Assembly: GCF_026965555.1 (NCBI RefSeq)
Contig: NZ_CP114040.1
Span: 5,084,001-5,148,000 of the forward strand
Direction: 5' to 3'
Source of the DNA: Nannocystis punicea
GTDB lineage: Bacteria; Myxococcota_A; Polyangia; Nannocystales; Nannocystaceae
DNA: 64,000 bases
The notes under the pieces were generated by a model. It made no database searches, had not been told where the DNA came from, and worked only from the letters and a program-made list of their open reading frames with translations. Within the stretch, counting starts at the first letter, position 1. Each line of letters begins with the position of its first letter. This document shows, piece after piece, positions 43,440-53,368 of this stretch. The translations under genes and the position numbers were made by a program.

Positions 43440-43470
43440 CATGTCGACAGGCTGCTAGCCTGTCGACATG
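43440..43470. promoter_or_regulatory. Perfect 13-bp inverted repeat containing a start codon
   Basis: Arms CATGTCGACAGGC (43440-43452) and its exact complement (43458-43470) flank a 5-base loop. The last three bases of the right arm are the ATG of the next gene. The hairpin could terminate valS, hide the start codon in mRNA, or be an operator. It is built of the same CATG/CAGG halves as the 18-bp units but with different spacing. Confidence 0.6.
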
Positions 43471-44112
43471 ACTCGTTTAAGCTTTTTATGTGTAGCAATG
43501 ACGTGGATGGTGCTGCCGGCCTGCGGGGGCGAAAAGGGCGGCGAGACCGAAGGCGAGACCGGTACGAGTGACCCCGGTACGGGCGAACCCGGCACGGGCG
43601 AGACGGATCCGGGCGAGACGGATTCGGGCGAACCTGGCACGGGCGAGACGAGCCCGGGCGCGACTGAGACCGGCGAGACGGGTGAGACCAGCGAGACCAG
43701 CGAAGCGCCCACGGGGACGACGGGAGACGAGCCGCTGCTCGAGACCTGCGTGTTCGACCCCCCGTGCTTCCACGAGATCGACCCCGACTTCACCAACTCC
43801 GAGCAGGCGGTGTACGACGGGCTGGTGTGCGCGTGGTCGCGGCTGCGCGACGCGGCTCCGTCGCGCGTGGACCTGACCTTCGCGGGCGACGATCCGACGT
43901 CCTTGATCCCGCTCGGCGACCCGGGCCGCTCGGTGCTGGTGGTGAAGAGCCCCGGCGGCGTCGAGGCGGTGCAGCGCTGTACTCTGGCCCCGGTCGCCTT
44001 CTTCGCGGCCTGCATCGACGACGGGCCGCAAGGGCTCGACGAGGGCTGCGCGTTCGGCCTCAGCTGGTACGACGGCTGTGTCGACGAGCCGGCGCCGGTC
44101 TGCCCCGGGTGA
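43468..44112 (+). CDS. Lipoprotein with Gly/Thr/Glu repeat linker
   Basis: A 214-residue lipoprotein: signal ending VLPAC (Cys19), then about 65 residues of degenerate GTGETDPGE repeats as an extended stalk. A Cys-containing globular domain (about 90-214) follows with CVFDPPCFHEID, SEQAVYDGLVCAWSRLRDAA, VQRCTLAP and a final VCPG. I do not recognise the globular domain. Export to the cell surface is likely. The ATG forms part of a perfect inverted repeat, so any transcript from upstream would have a sequestered start codon and possibly no usable ribosome-binding site. Confidence 0.75.
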   Translation: MTRLSFLCVAMTWMVLPACGGEKGGETEGETGTSDPGTGEPGTGETDPGETDSGEPGTGETSPGATETGETGETSETSEAPTGTTGDEPLLETCVFDPPCFHEIDPDFTNSEQAVYDGLVCAWSRLRDAAPSRVDLTFAGDDPTSLIPLGDPGRSVLVVKSPGGVEAVQRCTLAPVAFFAACIDDGPQGLDEGCAFGLSWYDGCVDEPAPVCPG

Positions 44113-44186
44113 GGCGGAGGGTTCGCGTTCGGCGCGACCGGGTGCCTGATGAGGCCGTGCTCGTTCGAGTGCGGAGGTATTTAAGG

Positions 44187-44260
44187 CATGTCGTGGAGGA
44201 CATGCCGAAACAATCATGGTCTGATGGACATGCCCGATCGGGCATGTCCGATCGGGCCCG
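44187..44260. repeat. Five-unit palindrome array with exact 14-bp period
   Basis: 18-bp units start at 44187, 44201, 44215, 44229 and 44243, each sharing its terminal CATG with the next; the last ends in CCCG. The unit CATGCCCGATCGGGCATG (44229-44246) is perfect. The array fills the space between two convergent genes and ends one base before the kinase-WD40 stop codon. Confidence 0.9.
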
Positions 44261-47200
44261 TCACTCCGGCGGCGCGCAGCCGACCTCGGCCTTGGGCGGG
44301 TCGTCGTCGTCGGCGCGGGCGGCGATGAAGGCGCGCAGGCTGTCGGCGTCGTTCGGGAGAGTGTCGCGCCAGCGGACGACGCGGCCGTCGAGGCCGACGG
44401 CGACGACGCTGCGGCCGTCGGCCTCGATGGCGAGCGAGACGACTTGCTTGAGGCCGCGGAGGCGGCGGAAGTCGCGGCGCGACGCCAGCGGATCGGGCCC
44501 GTCGCCGATGTCCCAGAGCAGGATTTCGCCGCCGGTGACGGAGACGGCGACCCGGCTGCCGTCGTGGGACAGCGCGGCGATCGGATCGACCAGGTCGGGT
44601 GGCGCGAGCTCGATGCGCAGCTCGTGGCTGACGCGGTCGAACACACGCACGATGTTGTCGCGGCTGACGGTGACGATCCAGCGGCCGTCGCCCGACACGC
44701 CGACCTCGCCGACCTGCAGGCGATGTCCGCGCAGCTGGCCGAGGCGCTGGCCGTCGAGGCCGACGTGCTCGACGTGGTCCTCGGCGGCGAACACGAGCTC
44801 GCGCGTGCCGGGGATCGCCACGGTCACCGCGATCCGGTTGCGCACGCGCAGGAGCTCGCGCAGGCCGGCGTCGCCGTCGTGGCGCAGCAGCTGGCCGTGC
44901 GGTCCGCCGATCACGATCGCGGGCTCGCCGGGGATGAACAGGGTCGGCGGGGCCCCCTCCACGCGCCCCAGCTCGCGGACCGGCTCGCCCGCGGCGAAGT
45001 CGACGAGCAAGATCCGGCCGTCCTCACAGGCGAGGGTGAAGCGCGGCCGCGACGGGTCGACGCCGGCGCGCAAGCCTTCGCAGCCGGGACCGACGTGGGT
45101 GCGAAAGGCGATCGCGCCGGCGGGCAGCGACACGCCGAGCAGCTCGCCGTCCTCGTCGAGGACCAGGCCGTGGCGCCCGTCGTGGGCGATGGCCACGCGC
45201 TCGATCGGTCGCTCGATCGGGATCGCGGCCAGCGAGCGCATGCCGGCGGTGTCGACGAGGTGGAGCGCCGCGGCGCCGCCGAGCAGGACGCGGCCCGCCG
45301 CCGGCGCCATCGCGATGGCGTCGTGCCCGATCGGCTCGGGGGCGATGTACTGCTCGCGCTCGAAGACCGAGGCCGGCCACACGAAGACGCGCGGGTCGTT
45401 GCCGACGGCCGCGATCCACCGGCCGTCGGGCGAGAACTGGGCGTCGATCATGTGCACGGGCACGGCCAGCGGATAGGAGGTCGCGGTCGGTACGTCCCAG
45501 ATCCCGACGCGCGCGTCGCCGCCGACCGAGGCGACCTTGGTGCCGTCGGGCGAGAAGCTGGCGCGGCGGATGTAGCCGGTGTGCGGCGCGAGCAGAGTGC
45601 CGCGGTCGCGGACGAGGTCGTAGTGGCGCAGGTAGGTGGTCGAGGCCGGGGCGACCAACTGATCGGAGGCCGGCGAGAAGCGGATCTCGCGGAGCGAGCC
45701 GAGCCACACGTCGGTCGGCGCCTGCGGCCAGGTGAGCCGCCGCCCGGCGCCGGCGCGGGTGTCGTACAGCCACACGCTGCCGTCGGCGATCGTGGTGGCG
45801 AACCACCGCCCGTCGAGCGAGAGGCCGCCGGCCTGCTGCATAACGACGTCGCCGGGGCGCACGACGGTGCGCGCGCCGGTGGCGAGGTCGTGCAGGTAGG
45901 CCTGGTTGCTGTCGACGTCGATGCAGCCGATGTGCCGGGCGTTCCACGGGACCGTGTTGGCGTAGCAGCGGTCGATGACCTCGCCGACGCCGGTGTCGAG
46001 GTCCCAGCGGCGCAGGGCGAGCGCGTCGTCGGCGGTGTAGAGGCGGCGGCCGTCGGGGCTGAAGACGACGTTGCGCACGCCGTCGGTGTGGCCGACGAGG
46101 ACCTGCGGCGCGCCCCCGTGCAGGTCCCACACGCGCACCGTGTGATCGCGGCTAGTCGAGGCGACGCGGCCGCCGTCGGGCGAGAAGGCGGCGCGCCAGA
46201 CGTCGCCGGTGTGGCCGCGGAAGACGCGAGATGTCCCGGAGGACATGTCCCAGACGCGCAGGGTGCAGTCGTCGCTGGTGGTGGCGAGGAGGTCGCCGCT
46301 CGGCGAGAAGGCGGCGCGGCTGATGGCGGCCCGGTGGCCGCGGAGCACGCGAGGCAGGCCGCGCGCGTCGAGGTCGGCGGTCAGCTGTCGGGCGCGCCGC
46401 CAGTCGGCCGCCGGCGAGAGGTTGTCGAGCAGCCGCAGGGCCTCGATCGGGTCGCTGTCGAGGAGGAGGCGGGCTTGCTCGAAGGACAGGTTGTCGGCGC
46501 GCCGCTCGGTCTCGACCTGGGCCGCCTGCGCCCGTCGCTCGGCGTCCTCGGCCCGGTCGCGCGCGCTCTCGGCGAGGTCCCGCTGCTCGCGGACCTGGAC
46601 GAAGCTCAGCGCGGTGACGCCGACGATCAGCGCGACGCTGACGGCGGCCAGGCCGAGCAAGGCGCGGTGGCGGCGGACGAACCGACGCAGGCGCTCCCAC
46701 GCGGTGTAGCGGTGCGCGCCGACGATCTGGCCGGTCTGGAACCGCCGCAGGTCGTCGGCGAACTCCTTGGCGCTGGGGTAGCGGCGCCGGCGGTCGCGCG
46801 CCATGGCCTTGTCGACGATCGCCACCAGCTCGTCGGGCGCGTCGGGCTCGCGGCTGCGCAAAGGGACAGGTGACTCGTAGACTGTCTTGTAGATCATCTC
46901 CATCGCGTTGCCGGCGTCGTGCGGCAGCTGCCCGGAGAGGACGTGGTAGAGGATCGCGCCGAGGGCGTAGACGTCGGTGCCGGTGTCGACCTCGGCGCCC
47001 TCGGCCTGCTCCGGCGACATGTAGCCGGGCGTGCCGATGACCGCGCCGACGAAGGTGAGGTCCTTGCCCGGAGTGACGGGGGTCGGTTCGCCGGCGCCGA
47101 GGTCGGCGACGTCGAGCTCCTTGGCCAGGCCCCAGTCGATGACGACGGTCTCGCCGAAGGCGCCGACGAGCACGTTGTGCGGCTTGAGGTCGCGGTGGAG

Positions 47201-47734
47201 GATCCGCTGACTGTGTGCGTAGGCGACGGTCTCCGCGATCGCCAGCACGTGCGGGAGCAGGGCCAGGCGCGCGGCGAGGCTCTTGGCCTCGGCGAGGACC
47301 TTGTCGAACGAGCGGCCCGAGACCAGCTTCATGGCGAAGAACGGCTCGCCCGTGGGCCAGCGACCGGCGGCGTAGACCGGGACGATGCCCGGGTGCTGCA
47401 GGCGCGCGGTAAGGAGGACCTCGCGGACGAACCGCTCCTCGTCGACGGGTCGGCCGCGGACCAGCAGCTCCTTGAGCGCGACCTGACGGTCGAGGCTCGG
47501 GTCGTGGGCGCGCAAGATCCGGCCGATGCCGCCCTGCGCGAACTGGCCGGCGATCACGTAGGTGTCGCGCTCGATCTGCGGCAGGCGGCTGGTCGCGAGC
47601 GTCGATGGGGCCGCGGGCGGCGGCGTCTCGGACGGCGGCATCGTGAGGATCTCGTCCTCGACGGGCGGCGTGGCGGCGCGGGTCGGCAGCGCTGCGCTCG
47701 CGGACAGCGTGTCGTCCAGGCGGCCCGCGCTCAT
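44261..47734 (-). CDS. Ser/Thr protein kinase with WD40 repeats
   Basis: A 1157-residue membrane kinase. The kinase domain (about 60-340) has FAQGGIGRIL, VALKEL, HRDLKPHN, IDWG (DWG instead of DFG, a known variant in bacterial kinases) and YMSPEQ. One membrane segment (about 356-378) is followed by a coiled stretch and a long WD40 region (about 465-1130), with clear units such as HTGDVWRAAFSPDGGRVAST and HTVRVWDL, enough for about two beta-propellers. The propellers probably bind a partner or ligand. ATG 47734 overlaps the stop of cdd (ATGA), so translation is coupled. A palindrome at 46230-46247 falls in a WD unit (WDMSSGTS). Confidence 0.92.
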   Translation of the reverse strand: MSAGRLDDTLSASAALPTRAATPPVEDEILTMPPSETPPPAAPSTLATSRLPQIERDTYVIAGQFAQGGIGRILRAHDPSLDRQVALKELLVRGRPVDEERFVREVLLTARLQHPGIVPVYAAGRWPTGEPFFAMKLVSGRSFDKVLAEAKSLAARLALLPHVLAIAETVAYAHSQRILHRDLKPHNVLVGAFGETVVIDWGLAKELDVADLGAGEPTPVTPGKDLTFVGAVIGTPGYMSPEQAEGAEVDTGTDVYALGAILYHVLSGQLPHDAGNAMEMIYKTVYESPVPLRSREPDAPDELVAIVDKAMARDRRRRYPSAKEFADDLRRFQTGQIVGAHRYTAWERLRRFVRRHRALLGLAAVSVALIVGVTALSFVQVREQRDLAESARDRAEDAERRAQAAQVETERRADNLSFEQARLLLDSDPIEALRLLDNLSPAADWRRARQLTADLDARGLPRVLRGHRAAISRAAFSPSGDLLATTSDDCTLRVWDMSSGTSRVFRGHTGDVWRAAFSPDGGRVASTSRDHTVRVWDLHGGAPQVLVGHTDGVRNVVFSPDGRRLYTADDALALRRWDLDTGVGEVIDRCYANTVPWNARHIGCIDVDSNQAYLHDLATGARTVVRPGDVVMQQAGGLSLDGRWFATTIADGSVWLYDTRAGAGRRLTWPQAPTDVWLGSLREIRFSPASDQLVAPASTTYLRHYDLVRDRGTLLAPHTGYIRRASFSPDGTKVASVGGDARVGIWDVPTATSYPLAVPVHMIDAQFSPDGRWIAAVGNDPRVFVWPASVFEREQYIAPEPIGHDAIAMAPAAGRVLLGGAAALHLVDTAGMRSLAAIPIERPIERVAIAHDGRHGLVLDEDGELLGVSLPAGAIAFRTHVGPGCEGLRAGVDPSRPRFTLACEDGRILLVDFAAGEPVRELGRVEGAPPTLFIPGEPAIVIGGPHGQLLRHDGDAGLRELLRVRNRIAVTVAIPGTRELVFAAEDHVEHVGLDGQRLGQLRGHRLQVGEVGVSGDGRWIVTVSRDNIVRVFDRVSHELRIELAPPDLVDPIAALSHDGSRVAVSVTGGEILLWDIGDGPDPLASRRDFRRLRGLKQVVSLAIEADGRSVVAVGLDGRVVRWRDTLPNDADSLRAFIAARADDDDPPKAEVGCAPPE

Positions 47735-48136
47735 GGCTGGCGCGGGGCGAGGAAGCCGGCGTCGAAGGCCAGGGGCAGGAGATCGCGGACCCGTGAGCGC
47801 AGGAGGGCGCCGCCGGTGGTGGCGAGCACCAGGTCGGCGTCGGCGGCGAACTCGAACAGGATCTGGCGGCAGGCGCCGCACGGCGGGGCAGGGGTGTCGG
47901 CGCCGGTGACGACGGCGACGGCCTCGATCGCGGCGGCGCCGTGGGTCAGGGCGTAGAAGAGCGCCACCCGCTCGGCGCACAGGCCGAGGGTGTAGCTGGC
48001 GTTCTCGACGTTGGCGCCGGTCCAGATCGTGCCGTTCGCGTCGCGCAGGGCGCAGCCGACGGCGAAGCCGCTGAAGGTGCAACGCGCGTGCTCGCGGACG
48101 GCGGCGGCGGCCGCGACGAGCGCGGCCTCTCGTGGG

Positions 48137-48150
<14 letters not shown>
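47731..48150 (-). CDS. cdd: Cytidine deaminase
   Basis: A 139-residue homotetramer-type cytidine deaminase, converting (deoxy)cytidine to (deoxy)uridine in pyrimidine salvage. The zinc site is intact: CAE with catalytic Glu in LCAERVA, and PCGACRQ. VGCALRDANGTIWTGANVEN is the typical N-terminal substrate segment. The start ATG 48150 lies inside the 3-prime end of the PP2C gene (14-bp overlap) and its stop overlaps the kinase start by 4 bp. A nucleoside salvage enzyme sandwiched between a phosphatase and a kinase is unusual. Confidence 0.95.
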
Positions 48151-49564
<1,414 letters not shown>

Positions 49565-49591
49565 CGCCATGGACCTCATCGCGGCCGGACC

Positions 49592-50803
49592 TCAGGGCTC
49601 CGGCGCCGCTGCCGAGAATACGGCATCGAGCGGGCGCTGGGCGGCGTCGGCTCCTGCGAGCCTGGCGGCGAGTGCGTCGAGATCGCTCTGGCCGACGGCG
49701 GCCCCGTCGAGCCATACGCCCTCGGGCAAGGCGGTGATGCCTCCAGGCCCCCGTTCGAGCTCGGGTTCGCCCAGCTCGCAGGTCTGCGCCTCGGGCGCCT
49801 CGTCGAGCCGGGCGATGAAATCGGCCGCCGCGGCGCTCCGCGGCTCCCTGCGCGCGCCTTCGCCCTCGCGCGCGAGGATCCGCAGGTACTCCAGCTGCAA
49901 GCCGAGCTTCTCGGCCACGCAGGTGCGCACCCGCAGCTGCCGGGCGCCGGTGGTGGTGCCGCGGGCGATGACCTGCACGGCCAGGACGCCGGGGTTGTGC
50001 CGGCGAAACTCGAGAACCGGGGCGAGTAGCGAGAAATTGGGGTGCTCGTCGTGCTCGGCGAACACGACGAGGCGATGGGGGAGGCCGACCCCACCGACCA
50101 ACATGCCGGCCTGCACCGGCGGGCGCATGAGCCGCTGGCTGACACCTCGCCGCGGGGCCATCACCGGGCGCACGAGCGGTCGATTGCCGCGGATCCGCTG
50201 GCCCTCGCGGGCGAGCTCGCCGCGCACGCGCTCGAGGCCGACGCCGTCCTCGAAGGCCGCGGCCTGGCCGACGACGAAGATCGGCGGGCGACCGAGGTAG
50301 CCGCCCGCGGCCTGGTGCAGGCGCTGGAGCTCGGCCTTGCCGGCGCGCACGGCGGCGTCGATGCAGCCATCGTCGAGGATCAGGGCGAGATCCTCGGGGC
50401 TCAGCCCGAGCTCGCCGGCGAGGACGGCGCGCGCGGCGGGATCGGCGAGGCGGACCGCGAGGCGATCGCGGCCGTCGCGGTCCAGCACCCGCAGGGCGGC
50501 CTCCTGTCGGCCGCGGACGCCGGCCCCGAGCAGGAGGCGGAGGATCCGGGTGTCGCCCACGTTCTCGACCATGGTGGTGGCGATCGGGACGACGCGGACA
50601 CCGACGAGGCCCTCGTGATCGGCGACGAGACGCCGCAGATCGAGCCACAGGCCGAAGGTGGTGGAGGCGAAGGGGTCGAGGAAGGCGGAGATCGCCAGGG
50701 GGGCGTCGACGGGGCCGACGTGGAGGGCGAGCGGGGCGCAGTCCTGGACGCGCACCGCCGGCGCAGCGAGCAGCACGGCGGCGAGCGCGGAGGCGACGAG
50801 CAC
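49592..50803 (-). CDS. Exported thioredoxin-fold (DsbA-like) protein without CXXC
   Basis: A 403-residue protein from GTG 50803 with an N-terminal signal (MLVASALAAVLLAAPAV). It resembles DsbA-family thioredoxin folds with an internal helical insertion: strand ISAFLDPFASTTFGLWLDLR sits where DsbA has FxDFxCPYC, but the CXXC cysteines are absent; then GYLGRPPIFVVGQ and a second similar half (HRLVVFAEHDEH; ITALPEGVWLDG). It may be a redox-dead binding protein, perhaps with two thioredoxin-like halves. It is first in the minus-strand operon leading to the PP2C, cdd and kinase genes (27-bp gap). Confidence 0.65.
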   Translation of the reverse strand: MLVASALAAVLLAAPAVRVQDCAPLALHVGPVDAPLAISAFLDPFASTTFGLWLDLRRLVADHEGLVGVRVVPIATTMVENVGDTRILRLLLGAGVRGRQEAALRVLDRDGRDRLAVRLADPAARAVLAGELGLSPEDLALILDDGCIDAAVRAGKAELQRLHQAAGGYLGRPPIFVVGQAAAFEDGVGLERVRGELAREGQRIRGNRPLVRPVMAPRRGVSQRLMRPPVQAGMLVGGVGLPHRLVVFAEHDEHPNFSLLAPVLEFRRHNPGVLAVQVIARGTTTGARQLRVRTCVAEKLGLQLEYLRILAREGEGARREPRSAAAADFIARLDEAPEAQTCELGEPELERGPGGITALPEGVWLDGAAVGQSDLDALAARLAGADAAQRPLDAVFSAAAPEP

Positions 50804-50865
50804 GCGGCCACTGTGACCCGCCGCCGCGGTTTGTTCAAGGCGAGGGCGTGGTAGTCTCGCGGCCC

Positions 50866-51570
50866 GTGCTGCGCGCCGCCCTGCATGTCCTGGTCAGTGG
50901 GTCGCTCCTCGCCGGCCCGCCCACCACGCGCGAGTACACCGGCGACGACGCGGTGATCCACGCGCCGAGCGCCGGCGGGACGACGCCCGCGGTCCCGGAG
51001 CCGCCAGCCGCGTCCGAGCCCCCGCCGTCTCAGCCCCCGCCGGGCGCGGTGACGCCGACCGGAGCGCCGGCGTCGACGGAGGGCACGAGCTCGGAGAGCG
51101 CCACGTCGCCGTCGGCGTCGACGCCGGAGACCACGCCGCCGCCGACGACGGCCGCGCCCGTGCAGCCCGAGGGGCCCGTCGAGGACGAAGAAGAGGACGA
51201 GGGCGAGGTGCCCTACGATCCGCTCGTCGACAGCCCGGAGGCCCAGCGCGCCCGCAGCTGGGTGCGCAGCGGGGCGGTGTTCCTCGGCATCGGCGCGGTG
51301 CTGACGGGCGGCGGGATCGCCATGTCGCAGGCGAAGGTCAACACGCTCGACGAGCAGGAGGCCTGCGATCCGCGCATGGACCACGCAGGCAACGGTTGTC
51401 TGGAGAACGCGCGAAATCGCGCTACGGCCGCGCTGCTCATTCCGGGGGTGCTCCTGCTGGCCGGCGGCATCGCCATGCTGACGGTCGGCAAGTTGCAGCA
51501 GAAGCGGCTGCGGGCCGACCTGCGGGCGAGCCGGCGCGAGGTGGTGCTCGGGCTGCAGTGGTCGTTCTGA
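50866..51570 (+). CDS. Exported membrane protein with Pro/Thr linker, unknown
   Basis: A protein of about 234 residues. An N-terminal signal (LRAALHVLVSGSLLAGPP) is followed by a Pro/Thr/Ser linker, an acidic stretch (VEDEEEDEGEVPYDPL), then two hydrophobic segments (AVFLGIGAVLTGGGIAMSQ; ATAALLIPGVLLLAGGIAML), ending EVVLGLQWSF. The ending and layout match the protein at 18583-19503 (GLQWSGRF), so both belong to a family of myxobacterial envelope proteins I cannot name. Start could be GTG 50866 or GTG 50848. The next gene begins 8 bp downstream, so the two are likely co-transcribed. Confidence 0.6.
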   Translation: MLRAALHVLVSGSLLAGPPTTREYTGDDAVIHAPSAGGTTPAVPEPPAASEPPPSQPPPGAVTPTGAPASTEGTSSESATSPSASTPETTPPPTTAAPVQPEGPVEDEEEDEGEVPYDPLVDSPEAQRARSWVRSGAVFLGIGAVLTGGGIAMSQAKVNTLDEQEACDPRMDHAGNGCLENARNRATAALLIPGVLLLAGGIAMLTVGKLQQKRLRADLRASRREVVLGLQWSF

Positions 51571-51578
51571 GGTGGCCT

Positions 51579-52214
51579 TTGAACCTGTTCGTCGAGTCAG
51601 GTCATCCGGACGCCGGAGCGCCGCTGCTGCTGGCGATGGCGCGGGCATGGGCGGTGATGGGCGCGGAGGTGGTGATCGCCGCGGGCGACGACAACCTGAT
51701 CCGGACCCGCCGCGCGGATGACCCCGGGGACAGGCCGTTCGTGGTCGTGGCGGCCGGGCTGCCGAACCTGGTCCACGAGTTCGCCCACGCGATCCAGGCC
51801 GGGTACCTGGCCGACGACCACGGCTTCGACTACGGGCTCATCCCGCTCGACCTGCGGGTAGCCGAGCAGCGGGCGCTGCTGTGGGGGGAGCTGGCCTGCT
51901 CGGTGCTGTCGTGCGCGTACGCGCCGGCGGGCGGGGATGTCGACGCCTGGTTCAAGGAGCAGGTCGAGATCCAGGGGGTGTTCTACGGGGTGAGCGAGGG
52001 GGCGGAGTTCGCGGCGCTGGTCGACGCCACGCGAGCGGCGCACCCGGGCGAGCTGCCGGCGACGGTCGAGGCGGCTTACCGGGCGGTCGCGCAGGCTTTG
52101 CGCGCGGTGGGGGCTGCGGATGCAGAGGCAGAGCCCCCCGAGCACCTCAGCTTCGAGGCCCTGTGGGCGCGATATCGCCGGCATTTGCCTGCATCGCCGC
52201 TTGCCTCGGGCTGA
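51579..52214 (+). CDS. Putative HExxH metalloprotein
   Basis: A 211-residue soluble protein probably starting at TTG 51579, with GAGGTGG just upstream; starts further upstream fall inside the preceding gene. The central segment VHEFAHAIQAGYLADDHGFD contains HEFAH, the zinc-binding HExxH pattern, followed by GELACSVLSCAYA. A zinc metallopeptidase of unknown family is possible. A third metal ligand is not obvious (a Glu in LLWGELACS is a candidate). The start region coincides with an 18-bp palindrome (51584-51601, read as NLFVESG). It probably follows the 50866 gene in an operon. Confidence 0.5.
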   Translation: MNLFVESGHPDAGAPLLLAMARAWAVMGAEVVIAAGDDNLIRTRRADDPGDRPFVVVAAGLPNLVHEFAHAIQAGYLADDHGFDYGLIPLDLRVAEQRALLWGELACSVLSCAYAPAGGDVDAWFKEQVEIQGVFYGVSEGAEFAALVDATRAAHPGELPATVEAAYRAVAQALRAVGAADAEAEPPEHLSFEALWARYRRHLPASPLASG

Positions 52215-52250
52215 AACCGCGGGGACCCTGGTCGGGTCGTACGAGGGTCG

Positions 52251-52739
52251 ATGCTGCGCACCTTCTTGTCATCCCTGGACTACGGCGGGTTCGGCCTGCA
52301 CATCGATGATCTGGTCGAAGGCGCCGCGATGGCGACCCGCGGGTGTTTTACCCGCATCGGCTCGTTCTGGTGGGGCGGCCCGAGCGGGCCGAGCGGCGGC
52401 GCGGAGGTGTGCGCGTCGTCGGTGATCGTGGACGTGGCGTTCCTCGCGCTGCTGGTGATCGCGGTGATCGCGGTGGTGAGGATCCGCCAGCGCGGCGAGG
52501 AAGGCCGATTCGAGCTGGCGCGACGCTACCTCGAAAAGGGCATGGATCCCCCGCACGATCTGTTCCCGTCGTCGGCCCAGGGCGACCTGCGACGCGGGAT
52601 CGTGCTCATCTTCGCTGGCCTCGGCCTCCTGGGCGCGTCGGTCGGCATGCCGGGCCTCGGCCCCACGGGCCTCATCCCCGGCTTTATCGGTCTCGGCTAT
52701 CTCGCTTCGTTCGCCGCGTCGCGCAAGAGGAACTCATGA
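52251..52739 (+). CDS. Small membrane protein upstream of ECF sigma factor
   Basis: A 162-residue protein. After an N-terminal soluble stretch (MLRTFLSSLDYGGFGLHIDD) there are two or three hydrophobic segments (SSVIVDVAFLALLVIAVIAV; GIVLIFAGLGLLGASVG; TGLIPGFIGLGYLASFA). Between them is an amphipathic region FELARRYLEKGMDPPHDLF, the pattern of a DUF6249-type membrane protein. The stop overlaps the sigma factor start (ATGA), so it is likely translated with and functionally tied to the sigma gene, for example as a sensor. The family name is given with low confidence. Confidence 0.65.
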   Translation: MLRTFLSSLDYGGFGLHIDDLVEGAAMATRGCFTRIGSFWWGGPSGPSGGAEVCASSVIVDVAFLALLVIAVIAVVRIRQRGEEGRFELARRYLEKGMDPPHDLFPSSAQGDLRRGIVLIFAGLGLLGASVGMPGLGPTGLIPGFIGLGYLASFAASRKRNS

Positions 52740-53368
52740 GCAAGGTGTCCACAGCAGCGCTCTCCTGGCTCGGGTTCGGGCTCCGCAAGACCCAGAACCT
52801 GGCCGATCTCAGTGACGACGCGCTGGTCCAGGCGGCCGGCCGGGCCGACGGCGAGAAGGCGTTCGGCGAGCTGCTCCGGCGGCACCAGGGCAAGGTCCGC
52901 GGCCTGCTCCTGCGCCTGACGAGCGACCGCAACCTGGCCGACGACCTCGCGCAGGAGGTGTTCCTCCGCGCCTATCGCGGTCTGTGCGGCTTCGAGGGCC
53001 GGGCCCGGTTTTCGACCTGGTTGTACCGGATCGCCTACAACGTGTACCTGAACCACCGCGCCCGCGTGCGCGAGCTGGCGGCGCTGCCGGAGAACTTCGA
53101 GGCCGGCGCGATGGCCCCCGAGACGTCGACGAGCGCGAGCCGCTGTGACATGCGCAAGGACCTCGACGCGGCGATCGGCGCGCTGCCCGAGCGCTACCGG
53201 GCGGTGGTGATGCTCTACTACCTCGAGGACGTGTCGTATCCCGAGATCGCGGAGATCCTCGAGCTGCCTCTCGGGACAGTCAAGACGCATCTCCATCGCG
53301 CCAAGCGGATGCTGCGCGAGCACCTCGATGGTTGGGGTTCGGGCGAGGTCGAGGCCGAGGATGCCTGA
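52736..53368 (+). CDS. ECF-family RNA polymerase sigma factor
   Basis: A 210-residue sigma-70 family factor with regions 2 and 4 only. Region 2 spans about 50-110 (FGELLRRHQGKVRGLLLRLT, ADDLAQEVFLRAYRGL, FSTWLYRIAYNVYLNHRAR). Region 4 spans about 145-195 (LPERYRAVVMLYYLEDVSYP, then GTVKTHLHRAKRML). Such factors direct transcription of envelope-stress or similar regulons and are normally held by an anti-sigma factor. Start ATG 52736 overlaps the upstream stop by 4 bp and the 3-prime end overlaps the next gene by 8 bp, so the three genes form one translationally coupled operon. Confidence 0.93.
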   Translation: MSKVSTAALSWLGFGLRKTQNLADLSDDALVQAAGRADGEKAFGELLRRHQGKVRGLLLRLTSDRNLADDLAQEVFLRAYRGLCGFEGRARFSTWLYRIAYNVYLNHRARVRELAALPENFEAGAMAPETSTSASRCDMRKDLDAAIGALPERYRAVVMLYYLEDVSYPEIAEILELPLGTVKTHLHRAKRMLREHLDGWGSGEVEAEDA

